From assembly GCA_942492635.1 (NCBI GenBank), contig CALOFP010000003.1, forward strand, positions 310,001 through 374,000: DNA of 64,000 nucleotides. Direction: 5' to 3'. Below the pieces are notes generated by a model, which did not search any database, was not told where the DNA came from, and saw nothing but the letters and a program-made list of their open reading frames with translations. The translations under genes and the position numbers were made by a program. Numbering within the stretch: position 1 is the stretch's first letter; the number at the start of each line of letters is the position of its first letter. Below, one piece after another: positions 8,725 through 16,967 of this stretch. This DNA is from CALOFP01 sp942492635 (GTDB lineage Bacteria; UBP6; UBA1177; CALOFP01).

Positions 8725-10397
8725 CAGGCGTGAGCTCCCTTATCGGCCATCATGAACTTTCTGAAGACAACAAGTCCTACAGGTGAAATAAGCGCCGTGA
8801 TTCCGATCCAGAACCAGATCGTGGCGTGCGGTGATGCCGCAATCTGATCGGGGGCGACAGGTCCCGGACAGTACTTGCCGAGAAGAGCTCCGGACATGAT
8901 ACCGACAAGCGGACGGGCGATGAAGAGAGGAAGCATGGAAAGGGACATGTAGCTTCCCTCCTGACCTTCGGGCGCAACCTGCATCGTGTACTCCATGAGT
9001 CTCGGAGCCCAGATGGATTCTCCTATGGTAAATACGGTTACTGTGACAGCTACGGCAATGTAACTTCCCAGAATAATTGGTGCTGTGCTTGCATCGGCAT
9101 GGAGCCACTCCTGCCATATCAGTTTTCCGAATGCGGTGTCCACCAGCGATGTGAAAGTCACTTCGGGCATTGTGAGTATGAATACGGAAAAGGCACTGAT
9201 GAATGTTCCTATGGTAAGCATTGTGTAGGCCTTTACCTTCTTCGTTATCGAAGTCGTGAAAGGAATGAGAACGGTGATGAGTATGGCGTGGAGAACTCCG
9301 AAAAGTGTTCCGATGGGAGCACCCTTTCCGTAGAGTCTGATTCCGTATTTGGGGAACGTGTATGCGAAGTGGAAAAATACGAATTTAACACCGAAAAGAA
9401 TACCGATGAGCAGCATGAATTTCCAGAACGCCTTCTGTCCCACAACCTTGAGAAAAACTTTTAAGGCATCTGTGGCGGAATCTTTTGTGGTATCGATGAG
9501 GGATGAGAAGAAACCCGCTGATTTGTCCTTCTTATCCTCGTGAATTACCACCTTCTCATCGTCAGTAAGTTCGACTCCTTTTCTCATGAAGAGAATGAAG
9601 AGAAATGACGGAATGGAAAGAGCGAAACAGATGAGCAGAATCATTCTGTATGTGGATGTTTCTCCGAAGAATGGAAGATTGGTAACACCTTCTTCTCCCA
9701 GTCCCTGACGGACCTTGTCGAATATCCAGTAGGCGACTGCCGCCATGACATGAAGAATTGTCATATAGAGACCGAATCCCATAACGGATGATTCTGATGT
9801 TGTGAACTTCTTTATCGCGACGGCGATAACCGGTCCAAGCATCGCGAGGCTGACGGCCATAGGTGCGAAGGAGAGGATGGTGAGAAGCCAGTAATTTGTT
9901 GTCGAGAAGAGGAAAAAGCGGGCAATCAGCGTCACCAGCGTTCCCATGTAGAGAATGCGCCTGACTCCCACGGCATCCACGAGACTTCCTATGAGGAATG
10001 TGGCAACGACGGTGGCTGTAGTCCAGACACCGATATAGTTTCCTGCTGCGATATCCGAAAGTCCTATGTCCTTGGAAAGAAAGAGAACTACGGTTACGTC
10101 AACGAGGGTGTAGGCTACCACTTCGAATGTCTGTGAACCGAAAAGAAACCATACTTCACGAGGCGATTTTTTCATGCTCTTTATGTAGTCGTAAATCAGG
10201 TAGAGTACATATCCCAGGAAACCCGCTCCCAGGACGTACAAAATCGTCTTCAAAATTGTTGGATCGCCCATTTTGAAATCTCCAATAAAAATTAACAATA
10301 TTCCGACGGTTATCATACTCCAAACTATCTTTATCACAAAAAATTTGTGGAAAAAACTGTTTACTTTTGGTAGAAAAGTGTTAGGCGAATGCAACAC
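8724..10397 (-). CDS. major facilitator superfamily transporter
   Basis: Polytopic membrane protein, up to 557 residues. The core shows MFS features: WTTATVVATFLIGSLVDAVGVRR (helix 2 to loop 2-3 with Asp and Arg), repeated long hydrophobic segments and a charged central loop (about 280-310, ELTDDEKVVIHEDKKDK). The start is uncertain. GTG at 10397 has no ribosome site. ATG at 10316 lies just before a hydrophobic helix. ATG at 10271 has the best site (GGAG, 8-base gap) but would remove that first helix. It is the first gene of the pair with the MFS gene at 8724. Substrate unknown. Confidence 0.78.
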   Translation of the reverse strand: MLHSPNTFLPKVNSFFHKFFVIKIVWSMITVGILLIFIGDFKMGDPTILKTILYVLGAGFLGYVLYLIYDYIKSMKKSPREVWFLFGSQTFEVVAYTLVDVTVVLFLSKDIGLSDIAAGNYIGVWTTATVVATFLIGSLVDAVGVRRILYMGTLVTLIARFFLFSTTNYWLLTILSFAPMAVSLAMLGPVIAVAIKKFTTSESSVMGFGLYMTILHVMAAVAYWIFDKVRQGLGEEGVTNLPFFGETSTYRMILLICFALSIPSFLFILFMRKGVELTDDEKVVIHEDKKDKSAGFFSSLIDTTKDSATDALKVFLKVVGQKAFWKFMLLIGILFGVKFVFFHFAYTFPKYGIRLYGKGAPIGTLFGVLHAILITVLIPFTTSITKKVKAYTMLTIGTFISAFSVFILTMPEVTFTSLVDTAFGKLIWQEWLHADASTAPIILGSYIAVAVTVTVFTIGESIWAPRLMEYTMQVAPEGQEGSYMSLSMLPLFIARPLVGIMSGALLGKYCPGPVAPDQIAASPHATIWFWIGITALISPVGLVVFRKFMMADKGAHA

Positions 10398-10804
10398 TTT
10401 AAGTGGAAGCTTAAACTCGATAACAGCTTAACTACGTTGAATATTTTGGTTTTTAAAGTCTGTTTAAAAATAGATAATTGGCGTAAGATGCTACGGTTTA
10501 TGAAGCGAAAAGAATCAAAACATCGCTTCATATATCTTCCACTCCATCGTCGTTTGAACGAAATTTGGGTGCAGATATTGAGATCATTAACCTCTTTCTT
10601 AAAAGAATCTATTCAGAAGGGATTTGATTCCGCCGGCAGATTTCTGTATGGATAACAATACGACGTCCGGATAAATACGACGGTTAAGAATCTCTACGGT
10701 ATGGCTCCCTTTGAATGTCTAGTTTTTATGAATGTAGTGAAACTTTTCTTTGAACATTCGACTCTTATGGATAAAATGCCTTCGTAAAGATTGGAGAATA
10801 TTTT
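10398..10804. other. divergent intergenic region with a perfect 10-bp inverted repeat
   Basis: No convincing gene. An 88-codon open frame starting at 10389 has no ribosome site and low-complexity composition. The notable element is the inverted repeat TATGAAGCGA (10499-10508) / TCGCTTCATA (10523-10532) with a 14-base loop, between the MFS operon and the mlaE-like gene. Confidence 0.5.
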
Positions 10805-11836
10805 ATGGAAAATTACTTTTTCAAAACTGATATTACCTATGAAAATTATGAAAGCGTGATTTCGGATCTCAAAAAGCAGTTCGCTGATATGGAATCGGTC
10901 GTCATTGTTCCAGCAGGAAGAATGTCGACTCTCAAGAAGGCCGCCATCAGGGAGCTGGCTCTGGAGTTCGATCACGTTTCAGTGGACAGTGATTTATCAG
11001 GGGAGATCTTTTATCCCGAAAAAAAAGAGGAGAAGAAAGAGAAGGCCGCCGAAGGAGTTCTTGAGAAACTGGGCGGAAATCTTCTTGCGTTCAGGGATCG
11101 TATGGCGTTTTTTTTCATAATCATGGTCGACATGATTCACTACTCGATCCAGTTTATCTGGAACCGGAAATTCATTGTCAAAAACGATATTCTGAAAAAC
11201 AGTTTCCATATCGGCTACCGTGCGGTACCTATTGTAATGTTGCTTTCCTTCCTCATAGGGCTTGTAATTACAGTCCAGGCGGCAGCTCAGATGGTGAAGT
11301 TCGGTGGACAGGGATACCTTGCAATGCTTATCGGCTACGCCATGTTCAAGGAGCTGGGACCGCTCGTGACAGCCATAATCATATCCGGCAGAACCGGCAG
11401 CTCCATAGCTGCTGAGATAGGCACGATGGTTGTGATGGAGGAGGTGGATGCACTGACGACGATGGGTATCAAGCCGTTGAAGTTTCTCCTGGTTCCCAAG
11501 TTCTGGGCGTTTACCCTGAGTATGCCGATACTTACCCTTTTTGCCGATATCGCCGGAGTTACGGGTGGACTTATAATCGGAACCATCTACAATGTTCCCC
11601 CGGCATCCTTTATGAGTGAAATTGTAGACATTATCAGCATGAAAGATTTTCTCTGGGGAACTGTCAAGAGCCTCTCGTTCGCATGGACAATACTTGCAGT
11701 TGCAAGTTACAAGGGACTCAACGTGAGGGGAGGAAGCGACGCGGTCGGAAGGGCAACAACCGATTCCGTGGTTGTTTCGATATTTCTCGTAGTTGTAATC
11801 GATGCAGTCTATTCGATATTTCTCTACATGCTCTGA
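10805..11836 (+). CDS. MlaE/YrbE-family lipid ABC permease with an N-terminal STAS-like domain
   Basis: Integral membrane permease of the MCE/Mla type, which moves phospholipid or other hydrophobic molecules between inner and outer membranes. 343 residues: an N-terminal soluble part (about 1-75) like the STAS-type domain fused to some MlaE proteins, a charged linker EEKKEKAAEG, then the MlaE domain. That domain holds LIGLVITVQAAAQMV, KELGPLVTAIIISGRTGSSIAAEIG and the family motif EEVDALTTMGI. GGAG lies 8 bases before the ATG. No ATPase (MlaF), MCE protein (MlaD) or MlaC gene is next to it, so it must pair with subunits encoded elsewhere. Family assignment is firm; the direction of transport is unknown. 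Confidence 0.9.
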   Translation: MENYFFKTDITYENYESVISDLKKQFADMESVVIVPAGRMSTLKKAAIRELALEFDHVSVDSDLSGEIFYPEKKEEKKEKAAEGVLEKLGGNLLAFRDRMAFFFIIMVDMIHYSIQFIWNRKFIVKNDILKNSFHIGYRAVPIVMLLSFLIGLVITVQAAAQMVKFGGQGYLAMLIGYAMFKELGPLVTAIIISGRTGSSIAAEIGTMVVMEEVDALTTMGIKPLKFLLVPKFWAFTLSMPILTLFADIAGVTGGLIIGTIYNVPPASFMSEIVDIISMKDFLWGTVKSLSFAWTILAVASYKGLNVRGGSDAVGRATTDSVVVSIFLVVVIDAVYSIFLYML

Positions 11837-12137
11837 TTTCGCAAAAATGACCGGTTTTACAGAGAATTAATATCTGTTTGTAAAATCAAATCCAGTAATT
11901 TTAGAAATCTCTCAATTATTTGTTAACACCTTGAAGATATTCTCTAAACGTCTGTTCGACAACTCCCTTGTGAATCTGTGTCTTTTTAGAATCTGTTACT
12001 AAATTCACATTGTGATGAAAAAAGAGTTGACATTTTTTCCACTTCATTTACATTTACACGGCCATGCCCGCTTCCCGGGGAGGGGAAAAGGGTGAAAATG
12101 ATTTTTATTTAACCAGTTATTATAGGGAGTAAGCGGT
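11837..12137. other. intergenic region before yitT-like gene
   Basis: No gene seen. It holds the promoter candidate at 12027-12054 and a GC-rich patch CTTCCCGGGGAGGGG at about 12070-12085. Confidence 0.5.
12027..12054 (+). promoter_or_regulatory. candidate promoter of the YitT-like gene
   Basis: Perfect TTGACA (12027-12032), a 16-bp spacer and TACATT (12049-12054; four of six consensus bases), 83 bp before the ATG at 12138. Confidence 0.45.
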
Positions 12138-13022
12138 ATGACTCTGGATAGGAGTATCTTTTTAAAGAGCTCGCTCATGAGCTACGTTCTAATTGTTATC
12201 GGATCGTTCATGGCTGCGGCGGGATATGCGCTTTTCGCCGATCCTCTCAAGATCGTACCGGGCGGTGTTTACGGTCTCGCAATTATCATTCACCATCTGT
12301 TCGATCTTCCCACGGGAGCTGTCGGACTCTGTTTCAACGTTCCTCTTTTCATCTGGGGAATCTGGGTTCTCGGACCCCGCTTCGGTGCAAAAACCTTTAT
12401 AGGAACAGTTTTGATGGCTGTTTTCATCGACCTTTTGAATCATTTTTTCGGAAACACTCCGTACTTTACCGATAACCTGATGCTTGCCTCCATTGTTTCC
12501 GGTGTTCTCATCGGTGGAGGAATCGGTCTCATCTTCAAGGCCAAGGCTACAACCGGCGGAACCGACATCGTCGCACAGATCATCAATAAATACACGAGAA
12601 CTCCTATCGGAAAGCTTCTCATAATCGTCGATACCTTCGTTGTCATAACAGGTGTTGTAACATTCAGGAACTGGGAGCTTGCATTCTACGCGCTCATCAC
12701 GATTTTTATTCTCGGAAAGGTTGTGGACAGCTTCCTCATGGGGGGAAACTACAAAAAGGCGATATTCCTGATCTCCGACAAATCCGAAGAGATCGGAAAG
12801 CAGATCATTCACCGCATGGATCGTGGAGGTACCTTCTTTTCCGGAAAGGGAATGTACAACGGTAAGGAAAAACAGGTTATTTTCACCATTCTCAACCACA
12901 GAGACCTTTCAATTCTCGGTGACATGGCCAAGGAGATAGATCCCGACACATTCATTACCGCTTTCAATACGAATGAAATCTATGGAAACGGATTTAAATC
13001 GATTCACGAGATGGACGAGTAG
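12138..13022 (+). CDS. YitT-family integral membrane protein (DUF161 + DUF2179)
   Basis: 294 residues with five to six membrane helices, then a cytoplasmic domain. The first part matches the YitT type: GYALFADPLKIVPGGVYGLAI, the repeat-like FIWGIWVLGPRFGAKTFIG, and GGGIGLIFKAKATTGGTDIVAQ. The C-terminal 90 residues (KKAIFLISDKSEEIGKQI..., ending in DTFITAFNTNEIYG) fit the DUF2179 domain. The family's role is not established; transport is usually assumed. GGGAG lies 8-9 bases before the ATG. It is monocistronic, closed by a strong terminator 31 bp after the stop. Confidence 0.9.
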   Translation: MTLDRSIFLKSSLMSYVLIVIGSFMAAAGYALFADPLKIVPGGVYGLAIIIHHLFDLPTGAVGLCFNVPLFIWGIWVLGPRFGAKTFIGTVLMAVFIDLLNHFFGNTPYFTDNLMLASIVSGVLIGGGIGLIFKAKATTGGTDIVAQIINKYTRTPIGKLLIIVDTFVVITGVVTFRNWELAFYALITIFILGKVVDSFLMGGNYKKAIFLISDKSEEIGKQIIHRMDRGGTFFSGKGMYNGKEKQVIFTILNHRDLSILGDMAKEIDPDTFITAFNTNEIYGNGFKSIHEMDE

Positions 13023-13052
13023 ACTTTCTATTGCCAAATAGAGATACCGAAA

Positions 13053-13082
13053 AGCCGACCTTTGGGTCGGCTTTTTTTTTTT
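13053..13082 (+). terminator. rho-independent terminator after the YitT-like gene
   Basis: Perfect 8-bp stem AGCCGACC / GGTCGGCT with loop TTTG (13053-13072), followed by eleven T residues. Confidence 0.93.
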
Positions 13083-13197
13083 GAAGGGCGGGAGGCGATT
13101 CATATGTCTTATGAATTCTTTTGTGATGAATCATCTACAGGCTGAAATAGTTGACCCCGGATCTGCATTGCGTATTCTTTGGGCAGGGAGATTTGCG

Positions 13198-13956
13198 ATG
13201 AAATATGGAATTATCAGGTTTTACGAAGAGTTAAATGATTTCCTGCCGAAAGGAAAGAGGCGTCGGGATATTGAGTGGTCCTTCTCCGGAGAACGGTCTG
13301 TGAAAGATCTCATAGAGTCTTTTCATGTACCCCATTCCGAGGTCGATCTTGTTCTTGTGAATGGAAAACCTGTTGAATTTAATGAAAGAGTTTCGGATGG
13401 CGATAGAATCTCCGTCTACCCGGTTTTCGAACTCGTAAACATTTCGAAAATCTCCCCGCTGAGGAACAAACCTCTAAGAAATCCATCTTTTATCTGCGAT
13501 GTTCATCTCGGGACCCTTACGAAAAAATTGAGGCTTTTGGGATTTGATACTGTTTTTGATCCCAGTCTTGATGATCCCGATCTTGTAAATGTTGCCCAAA
13601 GAGAAAAGAGAATTCTGCTCACATCCGATCGTTATCTTCTCATGAGGAAAAATCTGACTCGTGGAGTTTTCATCCGCCCGGGAGATGTTAATGACCAGCT
13701 TGAATATATCATGAATAGGCTTGATCTGTTTTCTCTGGCAGATCCCTTTACCCGTTGTCTTGCCTGCAACGGAACTCTCAATAGTTTTGAGAAGGGGGGA
13801 CGAGATTACCTTTCTTTATCCGAAAAAATTCCACCAAAGGTGAAATCACGTTTTACGGAGTATTCTCAATGCGAATGTTGCGGTAGAGTGTACTGGAAGG
13901 GGACTCACTATGAAAAACTTCTGGCTTTCGTGAAAGAGATTGAGGAACGGAAATGA
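13198..13956 (+). CDS. Mut7-C RNase domain protein with ubiquitin-like N-terminus
   Basis: 252 residues. An N-terminal beta-grasp (ubiquitin/ThiS-like) segment with NGKPVEFNERVSDGDRISVYP (about 55-80) is joined to a Mut7-C domain, a PIN-like nuclease fold with a zinc ribbon. The nuclease part shows FICDVHLGTLTKKLRLLGFDT (Asp at about 99), ILLTSDRYL (Asp at about 142) and the ribbon C..C...C..C (CLACNGT and CECCGR). The start at 13198 is chosen over 13081 because AGGGAG lies seven bases upstream and homology begins there. Predicted to cut RNA, perhaps tRNA; this is inferred from the fold family. It overlaps the Smr-domain gene by four bases (ATGA), so the two are translationally coupled. Confidence 0.85.
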   Translation: MKYGIIRFYEELNDFLPKGKRRRDIEWSFSGERSVKDLIESFHVPHSEVDLVLVNGKPVEFNERVSDGDRISVYPVFELVNISKISPLRNKPLRNPSFICDVHLGTLTKKLRLLGFDTVFDPSLDDPDLVNVAQREKRILLTSDRYLLMRKNLTRGVFIRPGDVNDQLEYIMNRLDLFSLADPFTRCLACNGTLNSFEKGGRDYLSLSEKIPPKVKSRFTEYSQCECCGRVYWKGTHYEKLLAFVKEIEERK

Positions 13957-14510
13957 AGTCGATTCTCCTTAAAATATTTCACCTGATTTTCGGCAAAAGG
14001 GAGCCCGAACCGAAAAAGGCGGAGGTGAAGAAATCTGCCGCTGTAGAATCGACTCCCGAAATTCAGCCTGAAGAAAAGAGGATACCGAAAAAGAGAAGGT
14101 TGAAAGCCGAAAAACCTTTAGAAGTTGAAAAACCTAAAAGCGAGTTTGAAATGATGCTCGAAGAGTCGTACAAATCGATGGAAAGCGACCTTCGAAGGTT
14201 TAAGGTTGTTGAAAGTGCTCAAGATTCAAGGTCGCGATTTCGGAAACCTTCGGCAAGAATCGATCTTCACGGACTTAAATCCGATGAGGCGATACGACGG
14301 GTACGTACGTTTATTCTTACAAGCCGCGCTGATCAACGGAAATCCATAAGAATCATTACCGGGAAGGGAAAACACTCCGAAGGGGAATCGGTTCTCAAAA
14401 ATGTTGTTGCCGATGAGTTGATTAAGTTGAAGCGAAGGGGAGTCGTAAAATCCCATCGCTGGGAAAAGGGCTCAAAGAAAAGGTCAGGCTCAGTATTAAT
14501 CCACCTTTAA
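13953..14510 (+). CDS. Smr-domain protein
   Basis: 185 residues. The first 85 are charged and Lys/Glu-rich, probably unstructured. The last 85 form an Smr domain, with IDLHGLKSDEAIRRV (the LHG motif) and ITGKGKHSEGESVLKN (the GKG-H-S motif). Smr domains bind or nick nucleic acids; stand-alone forms have been linked to ribosome rescue and mRNA cleavage at stalled ribosomes in other bacteria. Four-base overlap with the Mut7-C gene suggests a shared RNA-processing task, which is inference. Confidence 0.88.
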   Translation: MKSILLKIFHLIFGKREPEPKKAEVKKSAAVESTPEIQPEEKRIPKKRRLKAEKPLEVEKPKSEFEMMLEESYKSMESDLRRFKVVESAQDSRSRFRKPSARIDLHGLKSDEAIRRVRTFILTSRADQRKSIRIITGKGKHSEGESVLKNVVADELIKLKRRGVVKSHRWEKGSKKRSGSVLIHL

Positions 14511-14747
14511 GCTATTCCGAATTTTTAAATTTCCAATTTAAGAGTTGAGATTTTGTTAGTTAATACGAGTTGTTGGCGGGTTGTGTCGGTTGTTGTCAAA
14601 TTTGAAAATCGCTGAGTTGAGTAGTTCTGTGCGGATTTGTAAGTACAGAATATTCAAACGCAAAAATGAATTTGAATTGTCTCCTTGTTGATGGTTTGAG
14701 GCGCAGGATGTAAAATACCCCTGTTGCTATTAAACAGGGAGGACACC

Positions 14748-16967
14748 TTGGAAAGAATTCGAACCTTTCTGAATCAGCTGGTTCTGGGAACGACGGTATG
14801 TTCCATGGTGCTGATACTTTTTATAGGTGAGCAAAGCCTGATTTTCCATGAAGTGATTCTGAGATTGGCGATTCTGTTTACAGTAACTATTCTAATTGGT
14901 TATCTTTTGTTTTCTCGATTCGGGAGCAACCCTTACCGTACTTTTTTCGAATCTTCACCAAATCCGATTGTTCTTCTCGACGGTGTGAGGATAACCCGCT
15001 GGAACAATGCCGCTGTAAAATTTTTCGGTTGCAGGGAAGAAGAGATGAAGGAGAAGTCTGTCGGCGATTTCTCTCTTCCTGCACAGTTGGATGGAAACGG
15101 TGAAGTGCTGTTTCAGGAGAGGCTCGAACAGGTTAGAAAGAGCGGGAAAGTAAAATTCAGATGGCTTTTCCGAAGTCAGCGCGGGAGACACCTGAATGCC
15201 GAAGTTACACTGTCGAGATTCGGCAGTAATGAATCTTTCGTTATGGCTACGGTCAGGGAGATAACAGAAAAAATATGTACGGATACCGGATCGGATTCTG
15301 AGAAGTTGAAACTGCTGCTTGAAAACAGCTTTGAGATTGTTGCTGCATTGGATAGAAACGGGATGGTAAAGTATGTGAGTCAATCGGTGAAAAGGATTCT
15401 AGGATACGACAGGGAAGATGTTATCGGGCAGGAAGTATTTGAGTTTTGTCATCTTGATGACAGGTCCAGGGCTCTAAAAATGTTCCGTCGGGTAGTATCC
15501 TCCCGTCCCGGAGAAAGTCAATCTGCAACATTCAGAATCAGAGAGAACGATGGAGCATACAGGCATATGGAAGTTGAAAGCGGAATAATTCCGCTGGAGG
15601 ATGGTTTCGATGGTATTTTCATCAACGCCAGGGACGTCACCGCCATCAAGGAGAGTGAAGAGAAGGCCCTTTTCTACGCATTTCACGATTCCCTTACCCA
15701 ACTTCCCAATAAAGATAGTTTTACCAGAATGCTGGATATAGAAATACTCAAGTCTGTCAACCGTAAACGGATTTTCGCTGTAATGTGTGCCGATGTGGAA
15801 GGGTTTAAAAATATTAATGAAATTTATGGAACGGAGATGGGGGATATTGTAATCCGCGATGTTGCGTCACGTCTTAAGAATACTGTCCGTGAGGGAGACG
15901 TGGTTTCCCGGTTTATGGGTGATAAGTTTCTAATACTTTTCAGCGACATAAACAGCGTGGAAGATGCGGTCAGCCTTGGAGAAAAGGTGACCGGAGCTTT
16001 TCTGCACCCGTTCGGAATCGGTGAAGAGAAGATCACCCTCGGAGCAAATCTCGGTATATCTCTCTATCCCAACGACGGAGAGAGCGCTGATTCTCTTATA
16101 AAAAACAGTGAAACCGCAATGTACATGGCGAAGGAGAAAAATTCCGGTGGATACAGACTGTTCGATGTTGAGATGAATGAGCGGATGGTTGCAAAGCATC
16201 TTCTTGTAAGAGAGTTGAGGGAGGCTGTCAAGGAGAATCAGTTCAGACCGTTTTTTCAGCCGAAGGTTGATGGGGATGGGGTGATTGTAGGGATGGAAGC
16301 TCTCGTCAGATGGTTCTCCCCGACACGAGGGATGGTGTCCCCGGCGCTTTTCATTCCTTCCGCCGAAGAGAGCGGTATTATTCGTGATATCGGAAGAAGC
16401 GTTCTTTCCAATTCTCTTGGAGAACTGCATGGCTGGAAAGGTTCGTTTGAAAACATAAAGCTTGCTGTAAACCTATCCCCGCTTGAGTTCAAGGACCGGG
16501 AACTGCTTTCATTTGTAACCCGTCTTCTCGAAGAGAAAAAAGTTCCTGGACCCTCACTGGAACTGGAGATTACGGAAACTGCGCTTATTGAGAATGAGCG
16601 GGAAGCCATCATCACCCTGGAGGAGTTGAAGAATCTTGGAATAACGATAGCGATTGACGATTTCGGGACCGGATTTTCATCCCTTATTAAACTCAAGCAG
16701 TATCCTGTCGATGTAATTAAAATAGACAGGGCTTTTGTGGGCAGTATTCCCGAAGATGAACGTTCACTGACCATAGTGGCTTCCATTATCGAACTTTCAA
16801 GGAATCTTGGATTCGAAGTCGTTGCAGAAGGTGTTGAAAACGTGGAGCAGCTGGAGATTCTGAAAAAACTGGGATGTAACTGTTTTCAGGGGTTTCTATT
16901 CAGCCGTCCGGTCGATACGGGAGATATGAGCCAACTTCTGGAACGTGGAAGAATTACGATCTCCTGA
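14748..16967 (+). CDS. membrane PAS-PAS-GGDEF-EAL protein, predicted c-di-GMP phosphodiesterase
   Basis: 739 residues. I chose TTG at 14748, eight codons inside the longest frame, because AGGGAGGA lies just before it. Order: two membrane helices (about 8-58), a first PAS domain (FFESSPNPIVLLDG, from about 62), a second PAS domain (about 185-300), GGDEF (about 310-465) and EAL (about 480-735). The GGDEF signature is degenerate (RFMGDKF), so cyclase activity is doubtful. The EAL domain keeps MEALVRW, ELEITETAL, IAIDDFGTGFSSL and VIKIDRAFV, the residues needed for c-di-GMP hydrolysis. Likely a phosphodiesterase with a regulatory GGDEF domain. Its 3' end overlaps the convergent sensor gene by 14 bases. 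Confidence 0.9.
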   Translation: MERIRTFLNQLVLGTTVCSMVLILFIGEQSLIFHEVILRLAILFTVTILIGYLLFSRFGSNPYRTFFESSPNPIVLLDGVRITRWNNAAVKFFGCREEEMKEKSVGDFSLPAQLDGNGEVLFQERLEQVRKSGKVKFRWLFRSQRGRHLNAEVTLSRFGSNESFVMATVREITEKICTDTGSDSEKLKLLLENSFEIVAALDRNGMVKYVSQSVKRILGYDREDVIGQEVFEFCHLDDRSRALKMFRRVVSSRPGESQSATFRIRENDGAYRHMEVESGIIPLEDGFDGIFINARDVTAIKESEEKALFYAFHDSLTQLPNKDSFTRMLDIEILKSVNRKRIFAVMCADVEGFKNINEIYGTEMGDIVIRDVASRLKNTVREGDVVSRFMGDKFLILFSDINSVEDAVSLGEKVTGAFLHPFGIGEEKITLGANLGISLYPNDGESADSLIKNSETAMYMAKEKNSGGYRLFDVEMNERMVAKHLLVRELREAVKENQFRPFFQPKVDGDGVIVGMEALVRWFSPTRGMVSPALFIPSAEESGIIRDIGRSVLSNSLGELHGWKGSFENIKLAVNLSPLEFKDRELLSFVTRLLEEKKVPGPSLELEITETALIENEREAIITLEELKNLGITIAIDDFGTGFSSLIKLKQYPVDVIKIDRAFVGSIPEDERSLTIVASIIELSRNLGFEVVAEGVENVEQLEILKKLGCNCFQGFLFSRPVDTGDMSQLLERGRITIS

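Noticed and set aside
10389..10655. 88-codon plus-strand frame in the MFS/mlaE spacer
   Set aside because: No ribosome site, composition follows the AT-rich spacer, and it contains the inverted repeat at 10499-10532.
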